A stretch of DNA of 64,000 nt from an uncultured Clostridia bacterium (GTDB taxonomy: Bacteria > Bacillota > Clostridia > Christensenellales > Aristaeellaceae). Positions 1-9,157 of this stretch are shown here, piece after piece. The translations under genes and the position numbers were made by a program. Every line of letters begins with the position of its first letter. The first letter of the stretch is position 1. A model generated the notes under the pieces. That model did no database searches. It saw only the letters and a list, made by a program, of their open reading frames with translations, and was not told where the DNA came from. The DNA is taken from the NCBI GenBank assembly GCA_947166385.1, contig CAMVEB010000004.1, positions 124,001 through 188,000 of the forward strand, read 5' to 3'.

Positions 1-444
1 TGCAGTATTCTGATCGGAAATCAAACCGCTGAGAATATAAAAAAAGATCTTGCAACCGCATTGCCGCTTGAAGAGTCCCGATCCATCATCGTTCGCGGAA
101 TTAACCAGCTTAACACTTCGGCCGGTACTGTTTCTTTTTCTTCCTCTCAGGCATATGACGCTGTCAAAGGTCCATGCGCTGCCATCGTAAAGGCAGTTCG
201 CTGGGTTCTGGAAAGAACTCCTCCTGAACTCGCTGCTGATATAATGCGCGGCGGAATCCATTTAACCGGCGATGGTGCTCGGTTATTTGCTTTGGATCGT
301 TATATTTCAGAGAATATCGGAATTCCCGTTCTTCTTGCCCGCGATCCGGGAGATTGTTGTATTCTCGGTGTTGGATACCTGACTGAAAACATTCAGCTTG
401 TCTCACCTCAGAACAAGCGCTCTTCGAAACCTACGTTTGCCTGA
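1..444 (+). CDS. mreB: Rod shape-determining protein MreB, C-terminal part (5' truncated by window edge)
   Basis: The frame is open from base 1, so the gene begins outside the window; 147 residues are visible. Seen: the ERTPPELAADIM segment and the following LTGDGA segment, which match the C-terminal actin-fold region of MreB. MreB forms membrane-associated filaments that organise lateral wall synthesis. The adenosine-side loop, usually GGGA-like in MreB, reads GDGA here. mreC follows after 24 bases, starting the standard mreBCD order. Identification as MreB rather than the paralogue Mbl rests mainly on this context. Confidence 0.9.
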   Translation, partial: CSILIGNQTAENIKKDLATALPLEESRSIIVRGINQLNTSAGTVSFSSSQAYDAVKGPCAAIVKAVRWVLERTPPELAADIMRGGIHLTGDGARLFALDRYISENIGIPVLLARDPGDCCILGVGYLTENIQLVSPQNKRSSKPTFA

Positions 445-468
445 TTCTTTAGGAGGTGATAAAGTCTT

Positions 469-1971
469 ATGGCTCGTGTTCGCCGCAGGCTGCAGCCGAC
501 AGAAGATCCCCGTCCTGTCGTCACGGATGATTTTATCTATGAAACTCCGGATGAAGATGTATCTGCCGGATCAGACACTCCCGAAGAAGCACTCAGAAAA
601 CTGGAGCGTTCCGTACAGGCAGACACCCAGGCTGCATCTAATCTGTCTGATCTTGAAAAAGATGCTTCTGCCTCCGAGTCGCAGAAGCAGCAAAAAGTCT
701 ATTCTTCCGGTATCATGCTGGATGATGATCTGAATCCAATCCATCCGGATAAGAAATCTCGTCGTTCTCATCCTTTCTTGCGTGGACTGATCCTGACGCT
801 TATTACTCTTTCCCTTCTGCTTGTAGCCGCCTCTTATGTTTTTCACCGCGTCGCTCCGAATCTTTCCTTTCTGGCCGTACCGGAAAATGCTGTCAGCTCT
901 GTCATCACACCTGTCCAGTCTTTTTTCTCCGGTTTCACAGAATCCATTGCTAATTATTTCCGTTCCATAAAATTGAGAAATAATATTGAATCGGCATATA
1001 ACGCGCTCCGGGCGGAAAATGAACAGCTGGTTTATAAAGCAATGCTTGCTGACGAGCTTCAGCAGACGCTGTCCCAATATGAGGATCTTTCCGATGAAAT
1101 TGCCGCGAACGCAAATATGCGGCCGATCGTTGCTACTGTCATCGGGAAATCTGATTCTAATTACTTCTCTACCATGACAATCAACAAAGGAACAGATGAC
1201 GGAGTGGAAGACTATATGGCGGTTACCATTTCAGGTGCCTTGGTCGGCTATACAGAAAATACCCAGGCCCATAAGGCAACTGTCCGGACGATTATTGATT
1301 CCAATGCTTCGATTGCAGCCTTGATTCAATCTTCCCGCGACCAGGGCACGGTTCGTGGCACCTTGGGCATTGATGGAACGCCGCTTTGCCGGATGTATTA
1401 TCTGCCGGATGACAATTTGCCCCGTCCGGGCGATCTTGTTGTTACCTCCGGGGTTGGTTTTTCTTTCCCCAAAGGGATTCCGATCGGAGTGGTCCGGGAA
1501 AGCACCCGCGGAATGGATTCCAATAAACAGTATATCGTTCTTGAACCTCAGGTGGATTTTCAGCATCTGGAATATGTCATTGTTTTGCGGTATAAACCTC
1601 AGGCGGAAGCTGTTGAGGGCCGTGATAACAAAAAAACCGAAGTTGAACTGATTCCGATGGCTACTGCCAGGCCATCGCCTGAAATTCCTCAGATCGCTGC
1701 ATCTCTTTTTGATTCTCCTACGTTCGGGCCTGAATCAGCGACAGAAAAGCCCACCGAATCGCCAACTCCTGAACCCACCGAAACCGTTACTCCGACCCCC
1801 GTCCCCACGCCAACTTCTGTACCAACTCCTTATGTCACGCCTCTGGAGTATCAGGTTGTCCATCTTTATGATGAACCAACTGCCACCCCAACCCCAACCC
1901 TCGCGCCAACCTCCACGCCATATTTCACTCCCGATCCCGCCGGAATGACCTACGAAGGAGAGGAGGAGTGA
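469..1971 (+). CDS. mreC: Rod shape-determining protein MreC with long Pro/Thr-rich tail
   Basis: The 500-residue product has a long charged cytoplasmic N-terminus (about residues 1-100), one membrane segment (about 103-125), a coiled-coil stretch (about 165-205) and the beta-rich MreC core (about 215-385). Known MreC proteins form an extracytoplasmic scaffold linking MreB to PBP2 and RodA. The start is supported by a strong AGGAGGTGAT site about 10 bases upstream. Unusual: after the core there is a Pro/Thr/Ser/Glu-rich tail from about residue 425 to the end, with repeated PTP/PTS units, which typical MreC proteins lack. mreD follows after one base. Confidence 0.95.
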   Translation: MARVRRRLQPTEDPRPVVTDDFIYETPDEDVSAGSDTPEEALRKLERSVQADTQAASNLSDLEKDASASESQKQQKVYSSGIMLDDDLNPIHPDKKSRRSHPFLRGLILTLITLSLLLVAASYVFHRVAPNLSFLAVPENAVSSVITPVQSFFSGFTESIANYFRSIKLRNNIESAYNALRAENEQLVYKAMLADELQQTLSQYEDLSDEIAANANMRPIVATVIGKSDSNYFSTMTINKGTDDGVEDYMAVTISGALVGYTENTQAHKATVRTIIDSNASIAALIQSSRDQGTVRGTLGIDGTPLCRMYYLPDDNLPRPGDLVVTSGVGFSFPKGIPIGVVRESTRGMDSNKQYIVLEPQVDFQHLEYVIVLRYKPQAEAVEGRDNKKTEVELIPMATARPSPEIPQIAASLFDSPTFGPESATEKPTESPTPEPTETVTPTPVPTPTSVPTPYVTPLEYQVVHLYDEPTATPTPTLAPTSTPYFTPDPAGMTYEGEEE

Positions 1972-1972
1972 T

Positions 1973-2563
1973 ATGCGGACACATGGAATTCGTAAATATA
2001 TCATCCTTCTCCTTCTGACTCTCTCCGGCTATTTATGCGAAGTCTGTATCATGCCGTATCTGAAAATTGGTAGAGTCACCCCGAATCTTCTGTATGCGAT
2101 TATTGGGATTGTGACCGTAGCCTACGGTAAACTCCGTGCATTTTGGGTTGGGTTGGTTTTTGGCATCGTCATGCAAATCATGATTCCGTCTGTTACCTAT
2201 CTGAATCTTGCGCTTTATTCTATGACAACGCTCTTTTGTTCCTTCCCTTTTGCGGATAAACCGTTGAAAACCCTGGAATATGAAAGGGCCATCAACAGAC
2301 AGAAGAAGGAGCTTCCGCCATGGGTGCGCACTGTTTTATGTGCTGCCTCCAACACGCTGATCTATGAGGTTGTTCAGATTACCTATATTTATCTCAGTGG
2401 TTCGCCTGTATATTTCAGCCATATTTTTCGCGGATTGCTGGATGTTTTTCTGACCGGTGTGCTCTGCCTGATTTTGGCGTTCCCAATCCGGCGTCTGATT
2501 TTCGGTCATCGGATTCAGAAACCCGTTCTGCAGCCTGCCCCCGTTGTTTTCACCAAAAGCTAG
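1973..2563 (+). CDS. mreD: Rod shape-determining membrane protein MreD
   Basis: A 196-residue polytopic protein with about five hydrophobic segments. It sits between mreC and the PBP2 gene, the standard MreD position. MreD is an integral membrane partner of MreC in the elongasome. The start codon lies two bases after the mreC stop codon, and the GGAGAGGAGG-type site is inside the end of mreC, suggesting translational coupling. Sequence conservation in MreD is low, so the call leans on size, hydrophobicity and position. Confidence 0.88.
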   Translation: MRTHGIRKYIILLLLTLSGYLCEVCIMPYLKIGRVTPNLLYAIIGIVTVAYGKLRAFWVGLVFGIVMQIMIPSVTYLNLALYSMTTLFCSFPFADKPLKTLEYERAINRQKKELPPWVRTVLCAASNTLIYEVVQITYIYLSGSPVYFSHIFRGLLDVFLTGVLCLILAFPIRRLIFGHRIQKPVLQPAPVVFTKS

Positions 2564-2610
2564 CATTCATTGACAGTGCTTCTCACTTTTTTCGAAAGGA
2601 GTGATTCCTG

Positions 2611-5115
2611 ATGGATGGAAAGGAAAAGAAAAAAAAGTCATCGCAGTACTGGCGTTATGCCTCCTTTCTGATTGTTCTGTTTGCTATTTTTGTCTGGCTG
2701 ATTTCAGGCCTTGTAAATCTTCAGCTGCGCAACAGTGAGATAAATCAGGAGAAAGCTGAAGATACCAGAACCCACACGATTGCCCTGCGTGGAAAACGAG
2801 GTTCCATATCAACCGCTGATTCCGTTGTTATGGCAGAAGACCAGCTGGTTTATAATGTGACTTTTCAGAAAGACGCTTCTGCAAATTCAAAAGCTTCTTA
2901 TCTTGCTTATACTTCCTCTATTATCGAAGCAATTCAGATTATCGAAAAAAACGGGGGAACGATCTCCGTCAGTTATGTCATTGAACGCGATCCGGAAACA
3001 GATGAATGGGTCTTCAATTTCGGAACAGGGGTCTCGGATTCTGTTCTGGAAACCCGCGAATCACAATGGCGCAGAAATAATTATGCAACCAGCAAAACCA
3101 GATATGGAACTGCGGAGCAATGTATTGAGCAGTTCCGAAACAGGTATCAGATCGATCCGGACACCCCCGAGGATTTGATGCTGAAAATCATGGCGATCTA
3201 TTCTGAAATGCAGATGAATATTTTCAATTCTCAACCGATCGTCATCGCGAAGGATGTCAGATATGAAACAGTGATAGAAATCGAAACACGCTCCATGGTA
3301 CTTCCCGGTATGAGTATTCAGATCGGAACCAAACGTGTTTATCCCCGCTCCACCCTTGCCTCTCAGATCATTGGTTATACCGGTGCCATCCCTTCCAGAG
3401 CCATGTGGCTTAATCTGTATGCCAAGGGTTATGCATATAATGATACCATAGGTCGTGATGGAATTGAATCTTCCATGGAAGACTGGCTTACCCAGAACTC
3501 TTCCCTGCGTAAAGGTTCACGTGTTGTGGAAAGAGACCAGATGTCCCGGGTTGTCCGCGAGCTTTCCTACACCGCGCCTCAGGATGGAAACAACGTCAAA
3601 CTGACATTAAATGCATCTTACCAGAAAATTGCCGAACAGTGTCTTGCCTATAACGTAAACACCACCCGTGATACGCAGGAGCAGAAGCTGGCTTCAGAAG
3701 GATGGCGCGAAGCAAACAAAATGGATATTCATAACCGGGACTGGGAAAAATATCCTCTTGCTCTCGCAGAACATGGCTGTTTGATTGTCCTGGATATGCA
3801 ATGCCGGGTTCTTGCCATGGCAAATTATCCGACTTATGACCTGAACGCCCTGGTTGCCGGAGGAAAAGATGCCATGGCAATCCTCGGTGACTCACGCAAT
3901 CTTCTGCTCAATTACGGAATTCATGCGCGCGGTACTCCAGGATCCATTTTCAAAATGGTAACCGCCATGGGGGCCCTCTCTACCGGCGAACTAAAGCCTA
4001 CTGAAAGAATCTCTGATATGGGATATTACACAAAGTATAATGCGGATGAATCTACCGCTCCAAAATGCTGGATCAGTAAAAATCTTCGTTATAAGCATGC
4101 AAATCAGACCATCATCGACGGATTGACCCATTCCTGTAATTACTTCTTTTATACTTTGGCGGATCGCCTTGGGGAGGATCGCCTTTACCGTTACTCCTCT
4201 CTGTTTGGTTTAACTTCCAAGACAGGTATTGACCTCCCCGGTGAAGTCCGTTCCGTAGTAGGTTCCCAGAATACCCTGTATGATCCGACCAAACCGATGA
4301 ATGAAGCCAATCAGGACACTTCCCTTCCGATCATCGTTTTCAATTCCATCAAGCGTCATCTTCGGAACTGTGGTACTTCCAGGAATATTGATTATGATGA
4401 TGAACGTCTTTCTGTTTGTGCCAAACGGCTGATGGACATGGCCGTTAACTACAATGAAACCGATTGGCTTGACAATATGCGAACCATTCTGATGGAAGAG
4501 CTGAATATGACCAAAGATATGGTTTATCTCCAATCGGTTATCGGCGATACCTATAATTATATGAACGATATCAAATGGGGCGGAGGTCAGACCATTCTGA
4601 CAGGGATTGGACAATCCGTTACGGTTCTGACGCCGATCGCCGCAGCCCGTTATGTCTGTACTGTCGCAAACGGCGGATATCTTTACAATGTATCGCTGAT
4701 TGATTCCATTACTTCCCCGGAAGGGGAAATTCTTTCCCAGCGTGAGCCGACATTAATACATCGTCTCGAACATTCGGATGAATATCTTCCGCTGATCCGG
4801 GAAGGGATGAAAGGCGTGGTTGATGAGTCCGGTACTGCAACCAAGTATTTCAAGAATTATCCTTATAAAGATGATATCGCCGCAAAAACAGGAACAGCTC
4901 AGGTTACTTCCATTGATCTGGAGAACAATTCCTGGTTTGTCTGTTTTGCTCCCTATGAGAATCCTGAAATTGCCGTTGCCTGCTTCATACCCAATGGATA
5001 TTCCGGTTCAGAAGCTGCCATCGCTCCCCGTGATTTCATCAAATGGTACCTGGATCAAAAAGATCTCCGGAATGTAGAAATCATCCTTCCGGCCAGCAAT
5101 TCAATCGCACCCTGA
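2611..5115 (+). CDS. mrdA: Penicillin-binding protein 2 (class B transpeptidase of the elongasome)
   Basis: The 834-residue protein has one N-terminal membrane segment (about residues 14-36), a pedestal/dimerisation region and a C-terminal transpeptidase domain. The three active-site motifs are visible: SIFK with catalytic Ser445, SCN at 508-510 and KTG at 759-761. It cross-links peptidoglycan during elongation with RodA as glycosyltransferase partner. It is longer than E. coli PBP2 (about 630 residues); extra length lies before the SxxK motif and between SxN and KTG. An AAAGGAG site precedes the ATG. It lies between mreD and minD on the same strand. Confidence 0.95.
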   Translation: MDGKEKKKKSSQYWRYASFLIVLFAIFVWLISGLVNLQLRNSEINQEKAEDTRTHTIALRGKRGSISTADSVVMAEDQLVYNVTFQKDASANSKASYLAYTSSIIEAIQIIEKNGGTISVSYVIERDPETDEWVFNFGTGVSDSVLETRESQWRRNNYATSKTRYGTAEQCIEQFRNRYQIDPDTPEDLMLKIMAIYSEMQMNIFNSQPIVIAKDVRYETVIEIETRSMVLPGMSIQIGTKRVYPRSTLASQIIGYTGAIPSRAMWLNLYAKGYAYNDTIGRDGIESSMEDWLTQNSSLRKGSRVVERDQMSRVVRELSYTAPQDGNNVKLTLNASYQKIAEQCLAYNVNTTRDTQEQKLASEGWREANKMDIHNRDWEKYPLALAEHGCLIVLDMQCRVLAMANYPTYDLNALVAGGKDAMAILGDSRNLLLNYGIHARGTPGSIFKMVTAMGALSTGELKPTERISDMGYYTKYNADESTAPKCWISKNLRYKHANQTIIDGLTHSCNYFFYTLADRLGEDRLYRYSSLFGLTSKTGIDLPGEVRSVVGSQNTLYDPTKPMNEANQDTSLPIIVFNSIKRHLRNCGTSRNIDYDDERLSVCAKRLMDMAVNYNETDWLDNMRTILMEELNMTKDMVYLQSVIGDTYNYMNDIKWGGGQTILTGIGQSVTVLTPIAAARYVCTVANGGYLYNVSLIDSITSPEGEILSQREPTLIHRLEHSDEYLPLIREGMKGVVDESGTATKYFKNYPYKDDIAAKTGTAQVTSIDLENNSWFVCFAPYENPEIAVACFIPNGYSGSEAAIAPRDFIKWYLDQKDLRNVEIILPASNSIAP

Positions 5116-5146
5116 TGCAATCCTCTTTTCGAAAGGAGAATTTGCT

Positions 5147-5965
5147 ATGTCCGTTTCCATCATTTTTGCCTCCGGAAAAGGGGGTGTGGGCAAGTCAACC
5201 CTGACTGCCAATATCGGTGCCGCATTGGCGCGTTCCGGTCATTCTGTCATCATTGTTGACGCGGATATCGGTCTTCGCTCTCAGGATACGCTCCTGGGGG
5301 TTGAGAATTCTGTTGTGTACGATATGGTTGACGTAATTCATAAAGAGTGCACATTGGATCAGGCGATCCTGAACTGCCCTGCAGTCTCTGGATTGTCTCT
5401 TTTGCCTGCTTCCCAATTTGCCCGGGTCAGCTCGATGGACGGGGATCAGATGAGAAAACTGATCAAAAAACTGAAATTGTCCTTTGAATATATTCTGGTT
5501 GATTCTCCTGCAGGAATTGAACGGGGTTTCCGCAATGTCGTCAATGCAGGCTGTGATGAGATTATTCTTGTTGTAACCCCTGACGATATCTGCCTGCGCG
5601 ACGCCGAGAGAGCCGCACAAATCATTGAAGCAAAGCATCTGCAGAAACCACGTATTCTTGTCAATCGTCTCGATCATGAACTGATCCACAGGCAGGAAAT
5701 GATGTCTGCAAAGGTTATTTCGGATGTGCTGGATCTTTCCCTGCTCGGTGAAGTTCCGGAGGATCCCGTTGTTTATCGGTCCATCCTGAAGCATGTTCTT
5801 TTTCTGGATTACCAATGCGAAGCAAGGGAAGCAATGATCCGAGTCGCCGGCCGCCTGGCCGGTCAGCAGATTCCCTTCCCGGCAATTGGAAGTAATCCGC
5901 TTCCGCTTTTTCGCCGTCTTTTTAACCGTCGTCTGAAGGAGGTCGCGTCGATTGACATTCATTGA
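5147..5965 (+). CDS. minD: Septum site-determining ATPase MinD
   Basis: A 272-residue deviant Walker A ATPase: GKGGVGKST lies near residue 10 and VDADIG near residue 38. The C-terminus (about 250-262, LPLFRRLFNRR) is an amphipathic helix of the membrane-targeting type. MinD normally acts with MinC to prevent polar FtsZ rings. Here it sits between the PBP2 and rodA genes with no minC or minE in view, so its partners must be encoded elsewhere or are absent. Its last 14 bases overlap the TTG start of rodA. Confidence 0.92.
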   Translation: MSVSIIFASGKGGVGKSTLTANIGAALARSGHSVIIVDADIGLRSQDTLLGVENSVVYDMVDVIHKECTLDQAILNCPAVSGLSLLPASQFARVSSMDGDQMRKLIKKLKLSFEYILVDSPAGIERGFRNVVNAGCDEIILVVTPDDICLRDAERAAQIIEAKHLQKPRILVNRLDHELIHRQEMMSAKVISDVLDLSLLGEVPEDPVVYRSILKHVLFLDYQCEAREAMIRVAGRLAGQQIPFPAIGSNPLPLFRRLFNRRLKEVASIDIH

Positions 5966-7178
5966 GGAAAATCGCCACTCCAGAGCCCATGTCGACGTGG
6001 TTCTGATCGCTTTGGTTTTTGCCATGTCACTCTTTGGTATCATTGCTGTCTGTGTCGCCACTTTTTCGCCGGGTTCGGACACAGAAGCATCTTTTCTCAA
6101 TCATATCTTTGAGTCTTCCTATGCCCTGCGGCAGTGCCTGTTCCTCCTTGTGGCGCCTTTGGTCGTCGGTGTCATTATGGCTTTCCCCTATGACATTCTC
6201 CGTCAGCGTGCTGAGCTGTTTTATTGGATTTCCTTCGTTCTTCTGACTGTTACCACTGTCTTCAACCGTGCCCAGGGTGTGAAAGCCTGGCTCGATATCC
6301 TTTGGGGATATACAATCCAACCCTCCGAGTTTGCAAAGCTGGCGATGATTCTGATTCTCGCGAAAAACCTTTCTCATCAGGATCGTCCGCTGTCTGACCT
6401 TCGTTCTTTTGTCCGTGTCTTTCTGATGGTCATGATCCCGGGCTTTGTCATTTTGCTTCAGGGTGAAACAGGATCCTTGCTGGTGATTGTTTTCCTTTTT
6501 GCTGTTATGATGTATTTTGCAAATGTTTCCCTGAAAACACTTGGAATCCTTGCCGCCATTGCGATTCTCGGCATTCTTTCCATCTATGGCTTCATGATAG
6601 CCACCGGATCCACTGATTACCGCCTGGCCAGAATTGCCGGCTGGCTGAATCCGGAGCTGTACGCTTCTGACGACGCTTATCAGCAAACCATGTCAAAAAT
6701 GACGATCGGTTCCGGAGGTTTGACCGGAATCGGAATGTTTAAAGAAGGTGCGATATCACAATTGAATTATGTTCCTGCGGATTGGACCGATTTTATATAT
6801 TCAACCATCGGTGAAACATGGGGCTTTGTTGGCTGCCTTTTGGTCCTGATCGGATATGTTCTGATTCTCCTTCGTATGCTTTATTTGGCCTGGTATACAA
6901 GGGATAAATTCGGTAATCTCGTGATTATCGGAGTAATGGGTATGCTCCTTTTCCATGTGCTTGAAAACATTGCCATGACGCTCGGTCTGATGCCAATCAC
7001 TGGTATCCCCCTTCCTTTTCTTTCCTATGGCGGATCAAATATGATGACGAATATGGGAGGCATCGGACTTGTTCTGAATGTCACCCGGAATCGCTCTCTT
7101 TCCGTTCCGGTTAATACACCGCAGACAATGCATAATCCATATCGCATTCATAAACAGTTCCGCACACGCCGCCTGTAA
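5952..7178 (+). CDS. rodA: SEDS peptidoglycan glycosyltransferase RodA
   Basis: A 408-residue protein with about ten membrane segments and the SEDS-family pattern, including the QPSEFAKLA segment and the C-terminal GIPLPFLSYGGSN signature. RodA polymerises lipid II into glycan strands with the class B PBP. The start is TTG at 5952, supported by GAAGGAGG nine bases upstream inside the end of minD; the overlap suggests translational coupling. FtsW is the alternative, but linkage to mreBCD and PBP2 favours RodA. Confidence 0.93.
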   Translation: MTFIEENRHSRAHVDVVLIALVFAMSLFGIIAVCVATFSPGSDTEASFLNHIFESSYALRQCLFLLVAPLVVGVIMAFPYDILRQRAELFYWISFVLLTVTTVFNRAQGVKAWLDILWGYTIQPSEFAKLAMILILAKNLSHQDRPLSDLRSFVRVFLMVMIPGFVILLQGETGSLLVIVFLFAVMMYFANVSLKTLGILAAIAILGILSIYGFMIATGSTDYRLARIAGWLNPELYASDDAYQQTMSKMTIGSGGLTGIGMFKEGAISQLNYVPADWTDFIYSTIGETWGFVGCLLVLIGYVLILLRMLYLAWYTRDKFGNLVIIGVMGMLLFHVLENIAMTLGLMPITGIPLPFLSYGGSNMMTNMGGIGLVLNVTRNRSLSVPVNTPQTMHNPYRIHKQFRTRRL

Positions 7179-7204
7179 TATCCCCATGAAAGGAGTAATC
7201 CCCC

Positions 7205-8194
7205 ATGCCTTCAGTTTTTAATCCTGATTTCCTGGTTTCTTCCTCTGATTATGATGCTGTCATGACCAGAGAAGTAATCCCCGCGTTGTCTTCCGTCAGA
7301 AATGATCAGAAGATTCCGGCATCAGATGGAATCCCTCTTTTCTGCTCCTCTTTCGACGCAGAACATCCTGTTGGGACTGTCCTTGTTCTTCATGGGTTTA
7401 CGGAAAACACGCTGAAGTATTCTGAAATCATCTATTCGCTTTTGAAGAACCATTATTCTGTCGTTGCCTATGACCAGCGCGGTCACGGCCTTTCCGGCAG
7501 AGCGTCCGGTCTCTCCGATCCATCTGTCACGCATGTCGATCATTTTTCTGATTATGTGAATGATCTTCGCCTGGTTTGCACTTCTGTACTGACAAAAATG
7601 CCGAAGCCCTGGCTCATCTTCGCCCATTCAATGGGCGGTGCTGTTACTTCTTTGTATCTGGAGCAATATCAGGATACCTTCGCTGCCGCTTCTCTCTGTG
7701 CGCCGATGATTGCTCCGAATACTGGCGGTGTGCCTGGTTTTATGTCTGACAGTCTCTGCCGGCTTGCTTTTCTTTTTGGCAAGGGGAAAAACTATCCGTT
7801 TATAATGAAACCCTACGCAGGCCCGGAGGATTTTTCCTCTTCCTGCGCCACAGATCCCATACGCTTTGCCTGGTATGACAGAATAAAAGCTTCCCACCAG
7901 GAATATCAGAATTCCATTCCTTCCTATCGTTGGGTTTTTGAATCCGTCAAAGTGACAAAACAGATTCTGGCGAAAGGCGCGCCAGAGAGAATTGCCATTC
8001 CTGTTTTGTTAAGCACAGCCGATCAGGATAACAGCGTCATGCCCGACCCGCAGAAAGAGTTTATTTCCCGGGTTCAGAGAGGAAAACATCTGTTTGTTCC
8101 CGGATCAAGACATGAAATTTTCCGTTCTGTCAACGATGTTTTCTTCCCCTGGTGGCATACTGTTCTTACGTTTTATCAGGAGGCGCTTTCATGA
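7205..8194 (+). CDS. Alpha/beta hydrolase, lysophospholipase/monoacylglycerol lipase-like
   Basis: A 329-residue alpha/beta-hydrolase fold. Seen: VLHGFTENT (oxyanion region), YDQRGHGLS, and the nucleophile elbow AHSMGG with Ser142. The later ADQDNS and SRHEIF segments carry the probable catalytic Asp and His. The pattern matches PldB/monoglyceride-lipase proteins, which hydrolyse acyl esters of glycerol or lysophospholipid. No signal peptide is visible, so it is probably cytoplasmic. It follows rodA by 26 bases with an AAAGGAG site and overlaps the next gene by ATGA. The substrate is inferred from family only. Confidence 0.8.
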   Translation: MPSVFNPDFLVSSSDYDAVMTREVIPALSSVRNDQKIPASDGIPLFCSSFDAEHPVGTVLVLHGFTENTLKYSEIIYSLLKNHYSVVAYDQRGHGLSGRASGLSDPSVTHVDHFSDYVNDLRLVCTSVLTKMPKPWLIFAHSMGGAVTSLYLEQYQDTFAAASLCAPMIAPNTGGVPGFMSDSLCRLAFLFGKGKNYPFIMKPYAGPEDFSSSCATDPIRFAWYDRIKASHQEYQNSIPSYRWVFESVKVTKQILAKGAPERIAIPVLLSTADQDNSVMPDPQKEFISRVQRGKHLFVPGSRHEIFRSVNDVFFPWWHTVLTFYQEALS

Positions 8195-8553
8195 AACACA
8201 GATTTTCCTTCTTCTCTTTTGTTTTTGTTTTTGTTGCTTTGCTGTTTTCCTTCTTTATGGCCTGGTATATTCCCTCATACGCTTCTCTTCAAAGCAGGAT
8301 GGAAGAAACTGCCCTGAGTCTGGAAACCAGTCGTGGACGGGAAAACAAGCAGCAGTACGAATATGATCAGGTCGCGGAAGAAATACCGCAGATCAGACAG
8401 AAAATAAGCCAGACAGTCCCTCTTTCTGAAGTAAAGGAGTCCCTTGTTTCGGAATTGAAATCAAAACGAAAGGAACTTCGAAATGAAAAGAAAAAACTGG
8501 AAGAACAAATCGCTGAACTGACTGATCTTTCGGAGGATAAAAGCCATGAGTAA
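8191..8553 (+). CDS. Small single-pass membrane coiled-coil protein
   Basis: A 120-residue protein with a strongly hydrophobic Phe/Val-rich segment at about residues 5-26. A long charged, predicted coiled-coil region follows (about 32-115) and ends Lys/Glu-rich. The start ATG at 8191 overlaps the upstream stop and has an AGGAGG site. The topology resembles FtsL/DivIC-type bitopic division proteins, but I see no family signature, so no function is assigned. It overlaps the next, similarly built gene by 8 bases, so the two probably form a pair. Confidence 0.7.
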   Translation: MKHRFSFFSFVFVFVALLFSFFMAWYIPSYASLQSRMEETALSLETSRGRENKQQYEYDQVAEEIPQIRQKISQTVPLSEVKESLVSELKSKRKELRNEKKKLEEQIAELTDLSEDKSHE

Positions 8554-8869
8554 ACCCCTTAAAGCAATTCTTCTGCTCGTGCTTGTTTTGTCCCTGCTGC
8601 TGATTTTTGTTCATCTGGAGAAATACAGATCTGCCAGCAATGAGTATTCTTTGCTTCTCCACCAACTGGATGACAGCACAGAAAAATGGAATCAAATCAA
8701 TCAGGATAAAATAGCACTTCAGTCTGAATTAAAAGAATTGACAGAACAACTGAGAGAAGCGGAATTGACCATTGAAGAATCAGATAAACGTTCTGATGAA
8801 CTGCAGCAGGATATTGCCCAACTTGAGTCTGATATAGAAAGCATGAAAAAAGACCTTGGCCTGGAATAA
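8546..8869 (+). CDS. Small single-pass membrane coiled-coil protein, partner of the preceding gene
   Basis: A 107-residue protein with an N-terminal hydrophobic segment (about residues 5-22) followed by an almost continuous heptad-like region (about 25-105) rich in Glu, Gln, Leu and Ser. It overlaps the preceding gene by 8 bases and has the same architecture, so the products may form a heterotypic coiled coil. It is the last gene before the tRNA promoter. No specific family is recognised; a division- or wall-related role is only a guess from the rodA neighbourhood. Confidence 0.68.
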   Translation: MSKPLKAILLLVLVLSLLLIFVHLEKYRSASNEYSLLLHQLDDSTEKWNQINQDKIALQSELKELTEQLREAELTIEESDKRSDELQQDIAQLESDIESMKKDLGLE

Positions 8870-8931
8870 TGCGCAGAAGCATTGCCATCAGAACGCTTCA
8901 ATCAAAAATTCCCGGGGATTTTCAATATTTC

Positions 8932-8960
8932 TTGACATGCGGGTCAATTCATGATATGAT
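8932..8960 (+). promoter_or_regulatory. Sigma-A type promoter for tRNA-Pro
   Basis: TTGACA at 8932-8937 and TATGAT at 8955-8960 with 17-base spacing, about 34 bases upstream of the mature tRNA end. The near-consensus elements and correct position support an independent promoter for the tRNA. Confidence 0.8.
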
Positions 8961-8993
8961 ACCTTTCGTTGTCAGGGTTCTCTTTGGCAATGA

Positions 8994-9067
8994 CTGGGTG
9001 TGGCGCAGTTTGGTAGCGTGCTTGAATGGGGTTCAAGAGGCCGGAAGTTCGAATCTTCTCACCCAGA
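8994..9067 (+). tRNA. tRNA-Pro (anticodon GGG)
   Basis: Folded by eye into a full cloverleaf of 74 bases. The seven-base acceptor stem pairs 8994-9000 with 9060-9066, and the D stem pairs 9003-9006 with 9016-9019. The anticodon stem is 9021-9025 with 9033-9037, and its loop carries GGG at 9028-9030 followed by G37. The T stem pairs 9043-9047 with 9055-9059 and has a TTCGAAT loop. The discriminator is A9067; CCA is not encoded. It should read CCC and CCU. Confidence 0.93.
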
Positions 9068-9071
9068 CGTC

Positions 9072-9107
9072 CCGGAAGCTTATAAATCAAGGCTTCCGGT
9101 TCTTTTT
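9072..9107 (+). terminator. Rho-independent terminator after tRNA-Pro
   Basis: CCGGAAGC at 9072-9079 pairs with GCTTCCGG at 9092-9099, followed by a TTCTTTTT tract. It starts five bases after the tRNA, so the tRNA is a single-gene unit. Confidence 0.85.
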
Positions 9108-9157
9108 ATCTGTTTTTCCTCCTTGCTTGCGCCTTTATGACCGAATGGGAGAACATG

